A stretch of 64,000 bases of DNA from Lepisosteus oculatus (taxonomy: Eukaryota; Chordata; Actinopteri; Semionotiformes; Lepisosteidae), in assembly GCF_040954835.1 (NCBI RefSeq), contig NC_090716.1, forward strand, positions 10,349,775 through 10,413,774, in the 5' to 3' direction. The position numbers were made by a program, and so were the translations under genes. Of the stretch, positions 50,725 through 63,300 are shown piece by piece. The notes beneath the pieces are model-generated. The model searched no databases and was not told the origin of the DNA. It saw nothing but the letters and a program-made list of their open reading frames with translations. Every line of letters starts with the position of its first letter. The first letter of the stretch is position 1.

Positions 50725-52640
50725 GAAGCTACTTTCAGATATCCAAATATTCAGTGAAAACTGTGTATTCTACAATAATTTCATATTGTGACAGTTTGTT
50801 ATTTTCACTACTGAGTGTGAAACAGCTCCCAGGGATTTTATATGAAAGATATATAAATATATATTTATTTTATTTTAGATTAAATCTCCCTTCAATGTTT
50901 TTTGCTATAGGCTGAAGCAAGTTACAGTAGCTTCCTTAAGGCATTTGTACATGACAATCCTAAAGCTACAATATCCTTTGTGTGGTATGCTGATTAAAAC
51001 TGAATATCATATTCTGTTTGAAGATTTATTAGAACATTAAAAATCGTGAGCATAAGTATGTATTTGTATTCTATGCTTTTTGCTATATACCTAAGCATTA
51101 TAATAGTAGACCTACATTATCTTAAATCCCTAAATTGTACATTCTGCAACCTAGCCACGTATAGTGAATGTCTATACTTCCTATATGGATCTGTTTGCAC
51201 TTATTTTGGACTTTGTACTTATATGTATACTTGTAAAATTCCTCTTGCCAAGTGCTACCAAATCCACAGTTTTGTCTTTCTTATTTCCTTGCTAACTGTT
51301 TCTGTTTGCTGTCCCCTATTTTTTGTGTCATCTGGAAATGGAATTAATTTACTTATTACGCCAGAATTTATATAATTAATATTGATCAGGCAGAGCAAAG
51401 TTCCTAAAATGGATACCTGATGCACACCTCTGATTACATCTGTTTCATTTCCTGCTTGTTAACCAGTACTTGATATATATATGCATACTGTACATTATCT
51501 TGGATTTGTATTGCTTTTTAGTATTAAGACCTTTTGTGAGGCATATTATCAAACGTTTTATGGAAATATATACTGTATAAAGTACAGTACGTCTACACAC
51601 TGTTGTCTACAATGCTTGTTGCTTTTCTGAAGAATTCTAGAAAAGGAATTAAACACCACCTTTCCTTTCTAAATGTTGATGGTCTCTTGACATATAGTAT
51701 CACTATTATATAATTATTCTTCTTATTTAGCTGTTTTTTCAATATGCTTACAGTTAACAGAAATAATATTGATTTTTAGTTTCCTGGATTGGGTTTCTTC
51801 CAAACCATAGCTGGCTGTCTATGAATACCATGAGGGCCTCGCTATTTATTAGTATTTAACCTTAATTTGCTTTGAAACCCATTAATATGAACCATTAATT
51901 TTCATACTGGATTAAGCCTTGTTGTTTGAGCTACTACAGTTTTCAGGAAAAAGTCAAACTAAGGTGAACAGAAGAATTTTGTTTGTCCTTTTTTTCCAAG
52001 CTCCCAAAATCAAGGTTATTGTGCTTTGAAGTTCAAGGGAAGAAAAATAAGATTTGTTTACCAGTGCTTCAAGAATTTAGAAATCTGACTGCTGATTTAC
52101 CACTAAGTGGATTGAATTTTGCTGTAATTTGATAGTGGGTAGCAGACACTTTAATTAAAGCAAAACAGCAGGGTGGAGTGCAGGAAGAAAGATAAAACCT
52201 ATAGTTTCTTAAAGGACAACTGTAATTTTGCAAGTAGACCTACAGTACTCTGACATCACTTCATCCTTTGTTTCATAACACGATACAAGCTTGATGATTT
52301 TCAGCATTTGAAATGTTTTGCTGCAAACACTGGTGAGTAAGTCAAATACATATTCATTATGTTGTTTTTTTTCTGTGTAGCTGGAGTAATTTGCTCTTCC
52401 ACAGATCTGTCACCTATAAAAGAGAATTATTAATGGATCTACATAATGCAGAATTAATTTGTATGAATGTCTGAGATTATAATGTAACTGTAACCAGACT
52501 TATAAGTGGAAGACCAGAAAGGTTATCTGGAAAGTATTTGGTTCAGGAGCCTTTCAATTAAAGATTTCACATTACAGTGAATTAATTAACTTCCTTTGAT
52601 AGCTACTCTGATATGCAGCACAGTATCTGACTGATTGTGA
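50725..52640. other. Non-coding interval
   Basis: AT-rich sequence. A 109-codon open frame at 51046-51375 has no recognisable features. I see no gene. Confidence 0.45.
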
Positions 52641-52649
52641 TTTGTAACA

Positions 52650-53195
52650 TAGATGAGAAAAAGGCCACCTAAACAATTGATCATATGCAATCATAATGGA
52701 TGCACACTTCAAAGCTCACCAAATGAAGTCATATTTAAAACTGGCTTTAGTGGAGAGCTATATCAGTGTGTAGGCTGCAAAGGAACAGGCAGAGGTTTGT
52801 GTTGGAAAGTAGAAGGAAAAAAATGTTTTGGCTGTTGAGCCCCGACACCTGAAGATAGGGGTGAAGGAGAGAGAGAAATATGAAACAAAGGGGCACGCTG
52901 CCAGACGATGTGAGGATGGGTAAGGGAGTGGGAAAGGTGACTACAGAGATGGAAATATGAGAGATTTTCCTGACAGATGGAAATTCCAGGGGAAGTGTGG
53001 AAAGTAAAAATGTATAAATTAATTAACAGAATTATTAGGATTTCACTCTATCATCGAGAACCGAGTGAAGGTGTGAACGCTTTTCAGAATAATTTTAGCT
53101 TCTGATGATTTTCTGGTTTAGGAGACTTCAAATCCCTGTGAGAGGATAAAGACCTTGTCAGGTCTGCAATAAAGCAACTACTTTGAACTGTAACA
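52650..53195 (+). mobile_element. Repeat related to the 34.0-kb insertion
   Basis: Bases 52750-52860 (GTGTAGGCTGCAAAGGAACA... then AAAAAATGTTTTGGCTGTTGAGCC and CACCTGAAGA) match the element at 34016-34150 in order and orientation. Purine-rich sequence follows to about 53010. The right edge near 53195 is uncertain. No target duplication was found. Confidence 0.5.
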
Positions 53196-53199
53196 ATGA

Positions 53200-55530
53200 A
53201 TCTTCTTTGATAATGTTTGATGTTTTTGCGAAAATACTTGTCATTCTTGTTAGATCTGAATTGCTTGACAGAAGCACATCAGTTTTTTTAAATTCCAGAT
53301 CATACAATTTATACATAAGCAAAATATTTTATTTACTATTTTCTACATATTTTATGATTTATTTGTAATTGTGCTGTCTTTTGAAAACTAACCTCTATGA
53401 TTTAATGGGTGCCATTAATTTTAATCTTTTTAAAATCAAATGTAAACCACTATACCAAGAAAATAATTTAAAGCAGCACTGCACTCAGGAAAAACACATA
53501 AAATTTCAAAAGGACAAATATATACAGTATATATATAATTGAAAATAGTTTTCTGAGTATTATTTTTAAAACCATTTTTGCCCACCATAGATTTTGGCAA
53601 CATTTGCAAAACATTAAGTCAACAAAGTCAAGACACTGGTTTCAAAAGATAAGTGCAGCCAAGTGTAATGGCCTCCAGTACTCCATAAGCACTATGTCTA
53701 CTCCACAACGGTATGTGGAAAATAATGTTGCTGTTGGGTTTGCTTAAAGAAAAGATGATTTGCATTTTTATATGGTTATAAGCTTTCTGAGTGTTATTGC
53801 AAATCCAGATGTTTGTATTGTGTTAAGGCAAAGCAGATGGCATTTATGTACTGTACCATACAGTATACTGTAATTTGCCCTCATAAAAGTAATTTTACGA
53901 TACTGGTAGATTTCCATTTGTTCAGACTTCTTACATGCAGTATTTTTTATTTCATTTAGCTAGACACAGCACAGTCAACACAGCTGAAACAGTGAATCAT
54001 AACCAAAACACCAAGCAGATCTCCACCTACAGTTCTTCTGTAGGTTTGTCTTCTATAGGTAACACGTGAAAAATTAAAATAGGACATAAAACCAATTGTA
54101 GTCAGAAGGAAGAAAATTATGACTGACACTATTGTAAATCTAAAGTGTGTGAACGTCTATCTATCACAATGGAAGAAAGATTAGTGCAGACAAATATATT
54201 TTGTGATATGTGTAAACAGAGGTGTTCAAAAAACAACGACAGATGATGGTTTGTATTTATTGAAGCAAAGAGAGATTGCAACAGTAAATTCCAAGAGTGC
54301 GTTATGTGAAATAGGAACAATAAAATGCTAGAAGTGTTCTTGCTTGGTTCTTGCACTATACAGTATATTCATTCACTAGACATTTTGCCAGATGAAGACT
54401 ATAATTAACCATCCAAAACTGAATATACAGGACATTCATTCTGCTGTGATACAAATGGCTGATCAATCAATCAGGAATGCGTATCACACCATGTGCTAGA
54501 AACAATGCTAAAATAAATGTCATGACCTCTTATACACACGTTATGTCATTTGTGGATATCCCTATAAACATTGTGCATGCTGTTAGAACATCCTGCCTCA
54601 CAGTTATGAAGGTATATAAGCTTACTGTACTGTATATGCAGCAATATTCCAATAAATTGTCACCAAAATGGTAATGAATGGTATCTAAATATATTCCCCC
54701 AATAAAATGTACAATCCATACTGAATAAGTTACAGTACATTTCTAAAGTGTTTTACTATTTTGCGAATGTGCTGTAATTGTCTTGCCTGGTTCTTGCACT
54801 ATATATTCATTTGCTCTATATACTGTATATTTGCCAAATGAAAAGGTATTCCAAAAGAGAACACAAAAAGTTTTATATCCCTATGTTGTTAATTGAAAAG
54901 TTAGTTACTATGCTCCTATATGCTAATTGAATATTTTACTGTAAATAGTAATCATTTAGTTTCACCACTGCAGGGAATCATTAGCTAAATGGATGAGAAT
55001 AAGTCACATCCCTAATGCTTTTGAGGTTTTAAAATGAGATAATCTAAATGGGACTCATCAATAAAGAATGTTGAAAAAAGTCACAGGCACTTAAGAGTGT
55101 CAAGCCTTTTTTCGAAGTGTACAGTCATTGAATGGCAGTTGTCCAAGAAATTAGAAGATAAGAAATAAGATTACACTGACTTGTTAGACACTTGCTGTAA
55201 CTATTTAAGAAAGGCTTATTAATAATTGAACTGGAAGAAAAAAACAAGAATAGACCTTCCTGACACACCTCATGGAAGATGTTCAGTATATCTCATGTGG
55301 GGAATCCTCAGCATTTTGTATTATTAGAGGTAATTTTAAAAAAAGGCTTGCATTTTAAATAGCGGCTGTACATGGTGATACAGTACTGTGTATTTATTCA
55401 TCTGCCCACTATATAGGGTTATAATATTTGAAAATGAATTAATTAGTAGGATAATGAGTATTTAAATTACCCTTAAACATTGAAAAATCCCTATTTCAAA
55501 CCATGCTCTATATGTAGGACTCTCTGTATG
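53200..55530. other. Non-coding interval with a local direct duplication
   Basis: I see no gene. About 60 bases at 54338-54396 (TCTTGCTTGGTTCTTGCACT...) recur at 54781-54840, about 440 bases apart in the same orientation, with several differences. An AT microsatellite lies near 53520. Confidence 0.5.
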
Positions 55531-55535
55531 TCTGT

Positions 55536-55940
55536 TCACATTTCTGAAGTGTACAGTGAAATTCTGTAACACACCATCTGATCAACATTTGTCTCAGTAT
55601 ACTGTAGGCTGTTATTAAAAGAATGGTAAAGTCTTAAAGAGAATTCATCAACAGCTGTGTCTGAGCCTTTTCCGTTCCCAGGGAACATGTTTTGATAAGT
55701 GGTCAGCCTGGCAGTTCCAGTGCTTGTGCACCCTGGCATTTTCTGCGGAATGTTGAACTAGCTGCAAAATAGTGTCCTCACCTGATCTGTCACAGACTTC
55801 CAACTTGTTAAGAAAGCCTCTTTGCACACTGGCAATGTAATCTGCACTGTGATGATACACTGATTTAATGATGACATCAAACAACAGGATCCTCTCAATG
55901 TTGGGCTGCACATGGCAGTCCAATGGGAATATATTAATTG
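55536..55940 (-). pseudogene. Possible broken protein-coding relic, family unknown
   Basis: The minus strand has a frame open from about 55944 to 55648. It contains a protein-like stretch (NIERILLFDVIIKSVYHHSA, then ASVQRGFLNKLEVCDRSGED). It stops after WERKRLRHSC, while another frame continues plausibly (NGKGSDTAVDEFSLRLYHSF) through the same place. A frameshift at about 55690-55720 would join them. There is no splice signal I trust, so a processed or transposon-derived relic is more likely than a live gene. I do not recognise the family, and chance cannot be excluded. Confidence 0.3.
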
Positions 55941-55944
55941 TACC

Positions 55945-58615
55945 TCATTGCTGGGGTTAATTTTTACAAACAGCCAATAGCTGCCATGGTGTCTGCTTAA
56001 TTATTTTTCAGATGAATTCCCTTAGTTTTCCATTAGTTACCTGACATTTTGAACTAATTGACAGGTTAGTCATTTTTGTTAATCCTCTAATAAATTTCAC
56101 AATACCTCAGATATGATATTTAGAAAAGACTATTTTTCACATTATTATTATTTATTTTTTGTCGCCACATATGAGTTGCCTCAACCTCCTCATGAACCTG
56201 AAGATTGAAAGTCCTTATCAATCACTTCTTCTGAAAAACACCCTCATCAGGGCAAGTTTTATGGTATAGAACAGTAATTTGGCATTTTAGAAGTCATTCA
56301 TCTTATATGACTATTAATTTCTGTTGTTTTTTATAAGGGTTTTATAAGGGTTTTTTATAAGGGTGTTGTTTTAGTGACCCTTAAATTATGTGAATTCACT
56401 TCATACACTGTGTAGTCACAGTAAATACTAAAGGGGTGTGGCTGTGCTCTTCAATCTATAGTGTCTCAAATTGCAGCATGTGGTTTGTCCCCACTATCAG
56501 TACAGCACGCTGCCATCACCTTGTAGATGATCACATTTTAAGGCACATCATTATAGCTTATTAATCTGGGTAGATATGTTGAAGGCTCCTATTGTCCACT
56601 TACTGTAAACAGGATGATCATAGTGTTTGTGTACAAAAAAAAATCTAAAAAATAAATTCAATTAATTTGAGAAAGTGTTTTTAAAAACATTTGGGCTTTT
56701 TTATAATGGGTAGAAGATGTAAGCTTTTAAAATAAAAAAAACATTATGCCAAATTTCCCATCTACATAAACATACAAAAACAATCCTGGGTAGTTTGCAA
56801 AAGACGTAGTACAAAGGACCTATACATTTGCAGACTCAGAAAGTCTTGGTTTGTCCCAGGCCCAAAGGAAATTCCTTTGAAGGCATATAGTATTTGAGGA
56901 GGTCTGAGTTCATTTTTTTTGAAAAGCTAGACACAATGTTTGAAAGCATTAAAGTGGCCATTAGTGGATGCCTTGTTTAAATTTTTATGCTTTTAATAAC
57001 TTGTATGTATCACAGGACAGCACAACTCTGTATATTGCCATTTTGGTTTGCAATCTGTTGTCAGCATTCATAAGCTGTGGTAAGGCCTATCCTAAACACC
57101 TCATAACATTTACTGGTTGTTCTTGTCTGGATTACGATAAGGCAGCACCGTTCCAGTAAATACATGTACAGTATATTCTATTACTGTTCTTCTAAAGGCT
57201 ACACAAGATATTTTGATATCAAATATTTATTATAAGTAGTAAATCATGCACCATATAATTATCTTTATTGTCTAATAAGTGTGCAGAACAATAATTATTG
57301 TGTCCCTTTTATGTATTTTGTGATGTTATATTTGTGTGTGAATGTTTTTGGTCTATTAATTATTTATTTGTTCTTATAAAAATCCCAATTAGTTGTTCAG
57401 AAGAACAGTGAAGAGACTTTATTTTAATAACTTTTGTATTACAAAATGTCTGTGGCAGGAATTTGTAGTATCTGGTATATTTTCTGTATAATTAATATAT
57501 TGTATATTAAAACTGGCATCCTGTGTTATAGCTGAGGTGCTAAAATAACCTCCTCTTACTCTTGTCACAGGACTTTTGAAAACATTTTTTAAAAGTAGTT
57601 AAATATCTCCTTAAAAATATTAATGCTGAAACACTTCAGTGGTCACATGAACTCAAATTCTTCTTTTTTGTGTCTTTGAACTGTAACATTAAATCCTAAA
57701 TTTAAATCTGTTGTATGTTAAAGAAATAAAGAATGCATGCTAACTACAATCACACAAGAAAAATGATTGTGACAGGGAAAGTTTATGCACAGAATTAGTC
57801 AGCTTGGATATACAAAACACCTTTTGGACTTGTGCTGTGTGTGCATCAATAGTTTCTAATAATGCCACTGCCATTGATAGTGTCAATCTTTTCAGTTCTA
57901 GGTACTATGTTAAACTGGTCTACACACAGAAAGCATGGCAGCTTCCCACAGCAGTAGTCGTATTAATTCTCTTTCATCACCAACTCAGAGGTAAGTTGTA
58001 ATGCACTTCACTTTTACCAGCAGACTGCATGCATGCAAAAAATGTTCTCTGATAATAACTGAACAGCATTAAAAATTGACTTCCATCTTGTTAAAATGAT
58101 GCATAACACACATTCATGGAAGTGGTTGTGACAGTCAGTGAAGCCAGTCAGGAATTTATATTCAAAATATATACTTGGGTTTTAAGAGCTGGTTTAACAG
58201 CATTGCACAAATAAATTAATGAATGAGAAAAGGATGTTTTTGTATATACAAGGTTGAAACGATTAAGAATAATTTTTTTGAGGATGACTTGGACAAAAAT
58301 CCTTTTCCAGCTGTTTAGATTTAGTAAAATGTCCTTTCGGTTGTCAGTTACCATACCTGTATGTACTGTACATTAATGTAAATACTACTTGCTTTGTCCA
58401 TTTCACATCAAAACCCTAAAAGGTGTGACCAGGATAGACAAGTACTGTCCGTCATGTACTATATATGTATCTGTTTCACTAGTAAAAAGTTAGTAAGACA
58501 GCTGTCCTGTGCTGTTGGTGCTGATGATGATGTTGGTAGTGGTGATGAAAAAACAGCTGTCTGTATCTAGAAAGAACAGAAACTATAGCAGTAATATGTG
58601 ATTTAGTCTACTATA
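55945..58615. other. Non-coding interval
   Basis: I see no gene. A small tandem array of a TTTTTATAAGGG-like unit, about three copies, lies at 56327-56364. A 65-codon frame near 57804 ends close to a GTAAGT, but nothing else supports it. Confidence 0.45.
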
Positions 58616-58617
58616 TC

Positions 58618-58900
58618 TGAGTCATTAGCCGCCAAACCCAAATGATCTGGCAAATTATCTGACCAAGAGGCAACATGTAAATATTAAAAAGTAAAGGTCC
58701 CAAAACAGAACCCTGTGGAACATCCCAAGTAAGTGCAACAAACTCTTCATTGTCAAATAGGAGCCAAACCAATTAAAGAACATTAGTGATCTATAGATAA
58801 TTTCGCATGTAATTAAAAAATGTGCTCTGATTGAAAATAACAAAAGCTGCCCTTAAGTCCTGAATGAGAAGACCATTAGAGGAGGAAAATTGCTGGCTAC
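58618..58900 (-). mobile_element. L2-type LINE reverse transcriptase fragment
   Basis: The minus strand encodes motif A as DLRAAFVIFNQS (about 58858-58820) and motif B as VPQGSVLGPLLFNIYMLPL (about 58719-58663). A degraded YADD region follows near 58630. VPQGSVLGPLLFxxYMLPLG is characteristic of L2-like non-LTR elements. Frameshifts between the motifs show it is dead. Confidence 0.85.
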
Positions 58901-58904
58901 TACT

Positions 58905-60255
58905 TTCTAGTAAAGAAAACTGTAATAAAATAGTTGTCTTGATAATGTACAACAATGTTCCAATTATGTTGCAGGTGGTTATATGTTTAATGGTTTGTTT
59001 TTTGCACTTTCATTGTAGGTAGAAGGACAAAACATACTGTATATTTGAAGGACTATACACTTATCCACTGTATATGTCATTCCAGTGAAAGCCATCCTAA
59101 ATCTTATTGTGGTTTTCACTTTAATCTAGGATTCTATAAATTATGGATCTTTTCTCTTCTTTTATGTCGTACATACCTAGCTTACAACATTAGGAAAGAA
59201 CATTAGAAATTGCCCTTTTCTTTCTTGCCTTGTCATCTTTTCATGGCCTACTGCAGGACCTTCTCTCTCCAATGAGTAAGTACTGTACCAACATTAAGGG
59301 AGTAAAACCACATAGGCAATTACAGAAGCTAAGAAAGGATTTTAAGATGAAGCAGAGAATAAAATAACGAAAAAAGCAAGACAGACACTGATTCATATGT
59401 GGTAGACCTGTTGGGTCCTCACAAGGGATAAAAGAACATCTGGACATCAGATGTTTTTCTGCTTCCAAGTGTGAGATCTAAAACTGAAACTTCTTCCAGT
59501 TTTTAACATTCAAACTGAAGTTGTTTCCTTTGGGAAAACGTACTGTTTTTGCTAAAAGAACATTCTGCTCCATACTGTAAGTTTCTACATATAAGAAGTT
59601 AAACGGCTACATACAGTATATCACAACTTTGCAACTATCACAGTTTTAAACTTTGTGACATTCTATTATCATTGAACTTGTTAATTAATAACAAAAACCC
59701 CTGTTCTACTTGTGATAGTGAGAATAATATGGTGCTTCTTGGAATGGTTCAAAACAGAGATTATTAACAGGTTTTACATTGAAACTGTTTTATTTCCTAT
59801 GATTTGTATTACTTCAGTTAATCAAAATATGTAAGATGCGATAAAATAAGAAATATGAGCACAAATACACAAACCAGAAATTGTGTATCGTTCAGAAACA
59901 GTAGTTAATAGTGTGTGTCATCCATTTGTTAAATGAAAAAAATGTTTTGATGGTACTGTAATTCTCTATGTTTATAGGCCTCCTTATTTTTTAGTTATGA
60001 ATAAATAATTAGGTTATTAACCTATAAGAAATAGGTTAACACTTAAGTTTAGAGGTTCTAAATAACATCATGAATAGATTACAACCAAGCTATTTATTAT
60101 GCAGTAGTATTATTTCTAAGATCAATATGACTTTTGTTAATAAACGTGCATATCACCATTAGCAGAGGTCAGTTATTGACACTCAGCCAATGCTCTGTTA
60201 ATACTGTATACTATGGCCTATAAAGAATTCATAGATGTAATTTAAAGGCTCTAAT
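58905..60255. other. Non-coding interval
   Basis: AT-rich sequence in which I see no gene or clear repeat. Confidence 0.4.
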
Positions 60256-60257
60256 AC

Positions 60258-60474
60258 AGTGCTGTCCAGTCCTAGTCTCAGGGTGTCTTTCCAACTTTTG
60301 GTTGCTTTCCAACTCAGCTCTTAACAAAAGCTAAATCAGGTAACTGCTGTCTTAAGTGGACCGATTTAATACTTTCATCCAGCTCTTCAGCTGCAACAGC
60401 TTTAAATATAGTAGACCTGAAACACTTGAAGACACAGCCCTCCAGCACCAAGATTGGACGACCTTGCTCTAATT
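60258..60474. mobile_element. Probable MITE-like element with short inverted termini
   Basis: The left end GTCCAGTCCTAGTCTCAGGG (60264-60283) is a diverged reverse complement of the right end (CCCTCCAGCACCAAGATTGGAC, about 60438-60459). The interior includes TTCCAACTCAGCTCTTAA. The layout suggests a non-autonomous DNA element. A weakly similar segment lies near 32605-32700. Confidence 0.5.
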
Positions 60475-62055
60475 TGCTAATTTGTCTATGCCTGCTGTGT
60501 TATCAAGTGATATCACTAAAATGTAGACATGTACACATTATCTACATAATATATTAGATTATGTATATTATATACTGTACATAATATATAATAATATGTC
60601 AGATCTCCTGATCTGAACAGTAAATACAATGAAGAGGCAACATATGAGTTACTAATTTTCTGAATTTACCGACTTCAGCTTTCTTCATAATTACTAGAAG
60701 AACGTCCTTCAATTTTGTTTTTTTTACATTGTTTGCATGGTTCAATATTAGGTATATGGAAACATTGAACATACTGTTAAATGAATGTTGATTAATTAAT
60801 TATTCTATCTCAGTAATGGCTCAGCACTACATCACCAGAGCACTTTAATCCTCAGTCCAAAACCTACACCCATCTGAATTTCCATTAGAAGGTATTTGCC
60901 TCACTTCTTTTCCAGGAATCCAAAAGCATTATTTAATAGTGGTCCTTAAAGTAATATGCTTTTTCTTTTGAGATATTTAATTCATCCAGCCATTAGATGA
61001 GCCCATGCTATCTTTTTCTCATTGTATCATTGTTATCTTCAGACACCCAGATACTGTGGGTGTGTTCACTATTATGTGAACTGTAGGTGCCATCAGGCAT
61101 GTATAATACTATTTACATTATATTAAGGTATCCAAAAAAGTAGACAGAAATTAATAGGAAGAAAGGTTAAAAGGAATATTTACTAGGAAAGTTCTTCAAT
61201 AATTATAATGGCAGTAAGCACTGTAACTACATTGTGAGACTTCCTAGCAGAGTCTGAATATCGGTTTGGTTTTTTATGTATGATTATGACCTTAATTTGT
61301 TACAATGCTGTAATTTTATGTAATAACTGACATTCCTGTGATAAACATGCATTGGATCACAGCTATTTTCAGACAGCTGTGCATTTTCATTTTGATCACT
61401 TTTATGAGAATCACTTTTACCATTAATTAAATTAGACTCATTATTTTAGTGCAGAGTATTTATATGCCTGATGAATGCATAGACTTGATTCTGGTCCTTT
61501 TAACTTCTACAGAGGGACAGTCTTCATAACTGCCTTCACTCAAATTGCTAGAGACACATGATGTGTTACTTTAAATGTTACAATGGCTCAAACGTTTTAG
61601 AAACTGTCACAGTTATATTTGTCTTCTATTCATAAAGACTTTCACAATGATAAATGGGACAGTAAATGCTGTTATGACAGAGTGCTTCATTGAATCAGAT
61701 TGGAGACTTATCAGAGTAATTCTACTGTTAGCACTGTGTTAATTGCTAATAACCTGAAGGATAAATTAAACCAATTGAAATGAAGAAAACTAAGAAAATA
61801 TTTTCTGTAATTCAAATATTGAAAAAGTATTAATATTAAAGTTAGAAAACACTGCAGGCTTCAATGACTTATCAATACAGAACATAGGTATTTTTTACAT
61901 ATACTGTAGTTTAAATGTACAAATGGATGATAAATAACATATTTTATTTATATATGGTTACACTACATACAACCATCTCCTGCCTTGAACTTATTGATGT
62001 GGTTTTGCTATTGTACTCTATTCATTTCCCAAATCCATCAGTTTTTTCTTTTACA
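60475..62055. other. Non-coding interval
   Basis: AT-rich sequence, with a semi-palindromic AT repeat at 60540-60597 (ACATAATATAT repeated). I see no gene. Confidence 0.4.
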
Positions 62056-62060
62056 ATTCA

Positions 62061-62362
62061 AGTTGCAGGGGAGGTGGAGCCAATCGAGGCAAAAAAGTTC
62101 GGCAAAGCATACACACTGGACAGGGAGCCAGTCCATTGCGGGGCATGCGCAGATACAAACACGCACACACTCAGGGCCAATTTTCCAAGGAGTCAGTTCA
62201 CCTTCCAATAGGCCGTTGGACTGGAACACCTGTAGGAAACCCACACGGACACCAAGAGAACATACAAACTCCACGCAGATCACACCCCAGGTCTGACATT
62301 GAACTTAGGGTCCCAGCATTGTGAGGGAGCAATGGAAACCACTGAACCATCAGGCCACCACA
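62061..62362 (-). mobile_element. tRNA-derived SINE (V-SINE-like), minus orientation
   Basis: The minus strand reads GTGTGGTGGCCTGATGGTTCAG (head), a B-box region, GCGTGGAGTTTGTATGTTCTC and GTGTCCGTGTGGGTTTCCTAC, and ends near CTGCAAC. CpGs are better kept than in other copies, suggesting a younger insertion. Confidence 0.8.
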
Positions 62363-62960
62363 CATTTGTCTTGTAATGATCTATTGAAATACCTAATACA
62401 AAACATAAAATGCTCTTAGTACTCCTATATCCTAAAGGTGTTGAGATTAAGGTCCCATTACAATGCTGTTTTAACAAGTGCAGAAGAGTTAATTAAAGTG
62501 ACTGCACAATAAGGCAGGTCTTCTTATCACTGCTTTCATTGAATCATTGCTTCAGATTGCTGTAAAAGGCATTCAAGTTCAATTAATGGCAAATATATTA
62601 GTGTCAGAATCTTGCTGAGATAAGCAGCAGAATATAAAACACTATATTTACCTCTTTCCTTAAATAAGACTTACTGAGTTATAAAAAAACAATTTTTCAC
62701 ATTGGTCTTTTTTTGCTGCTTGTCTGTTTATAGTAAATGAAATGGGCGCTTTGGCTTGTAACCAGATAAAAGACGTCAGCTCAACCTTATAAAAAGTAGA
62801 CATTTCAAATTAAATTGATCCAAAGGCTTATGTTTAACAAAGGCTAGTATGATGAATACATTTGCTTAAACCTAAAAAAACAAGGAATTCTTTCTTAAGG
62901 TAAATAAAGGTTAATTTTATTAAGCTTCTTCTTCTCTTTCTCTAAGGATTGATGTTTTTC
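62363..62960. other. Non-coding interval between two SINEs
   Basis: AT-rich sequence in which I see no gene. Confidence 0.4.
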
Positions 62961-62969
62961 CATCCATTT

Positions 62970-63300
62970 GTACATTTTTTTACCGCTTAATCCAGTTCAG
63001 GGTCGCAGGAGAGACAGATCTTGGCAAGCAATGGGCACAAGGTGGGGTACACCCTGGATGGGGCACCAGTTCACTGCAGGACCCGCTGACCCACACACTT
63101 AGATTAGAGCCCATTTCCCAGAACCCAATTAACCTACCAGTGTCTTTGGACTGTGGAAGGACACCAGAACTCCCAGAAAAAAACCCCATGAGCACAGGGA
63201 GAACATATAAACTCTACACAGAGAGCCCCCCAGATCCAGAACTGGACCCAGGGCCCCAGCACTGTAAGGCAGCTATGCTAGCCAGTGCACTAGTGATGTT
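62970..63300 (-). mobile_element. tRNA-derived SINE (V-SINE-like), minus orientation
   Basis: The minus strand carries CACTGGCTAGCATAGCTGCC (head), GGGCCCTGGGTCCAGTTCTG, TAGAGTTTATATGTTCTCCC and CCACAGTCCAAAGACACTGG. It ends CCTGCGACCCTGAACTGGAT, the common 3' end of this SINE group. It is essentially full length and in the same orientation as the copy at 62061. Confidence 0.85.

Noticed and set aside
51046-51375. 109-codon open frame, plus strand
   Set aside because: Hydrophobic AT-rich translation without motifs. Probably chance.
61915-62324. Several overlapping open frames on both strands
   Set aside because: They arise from the SINE at 62061-62362.
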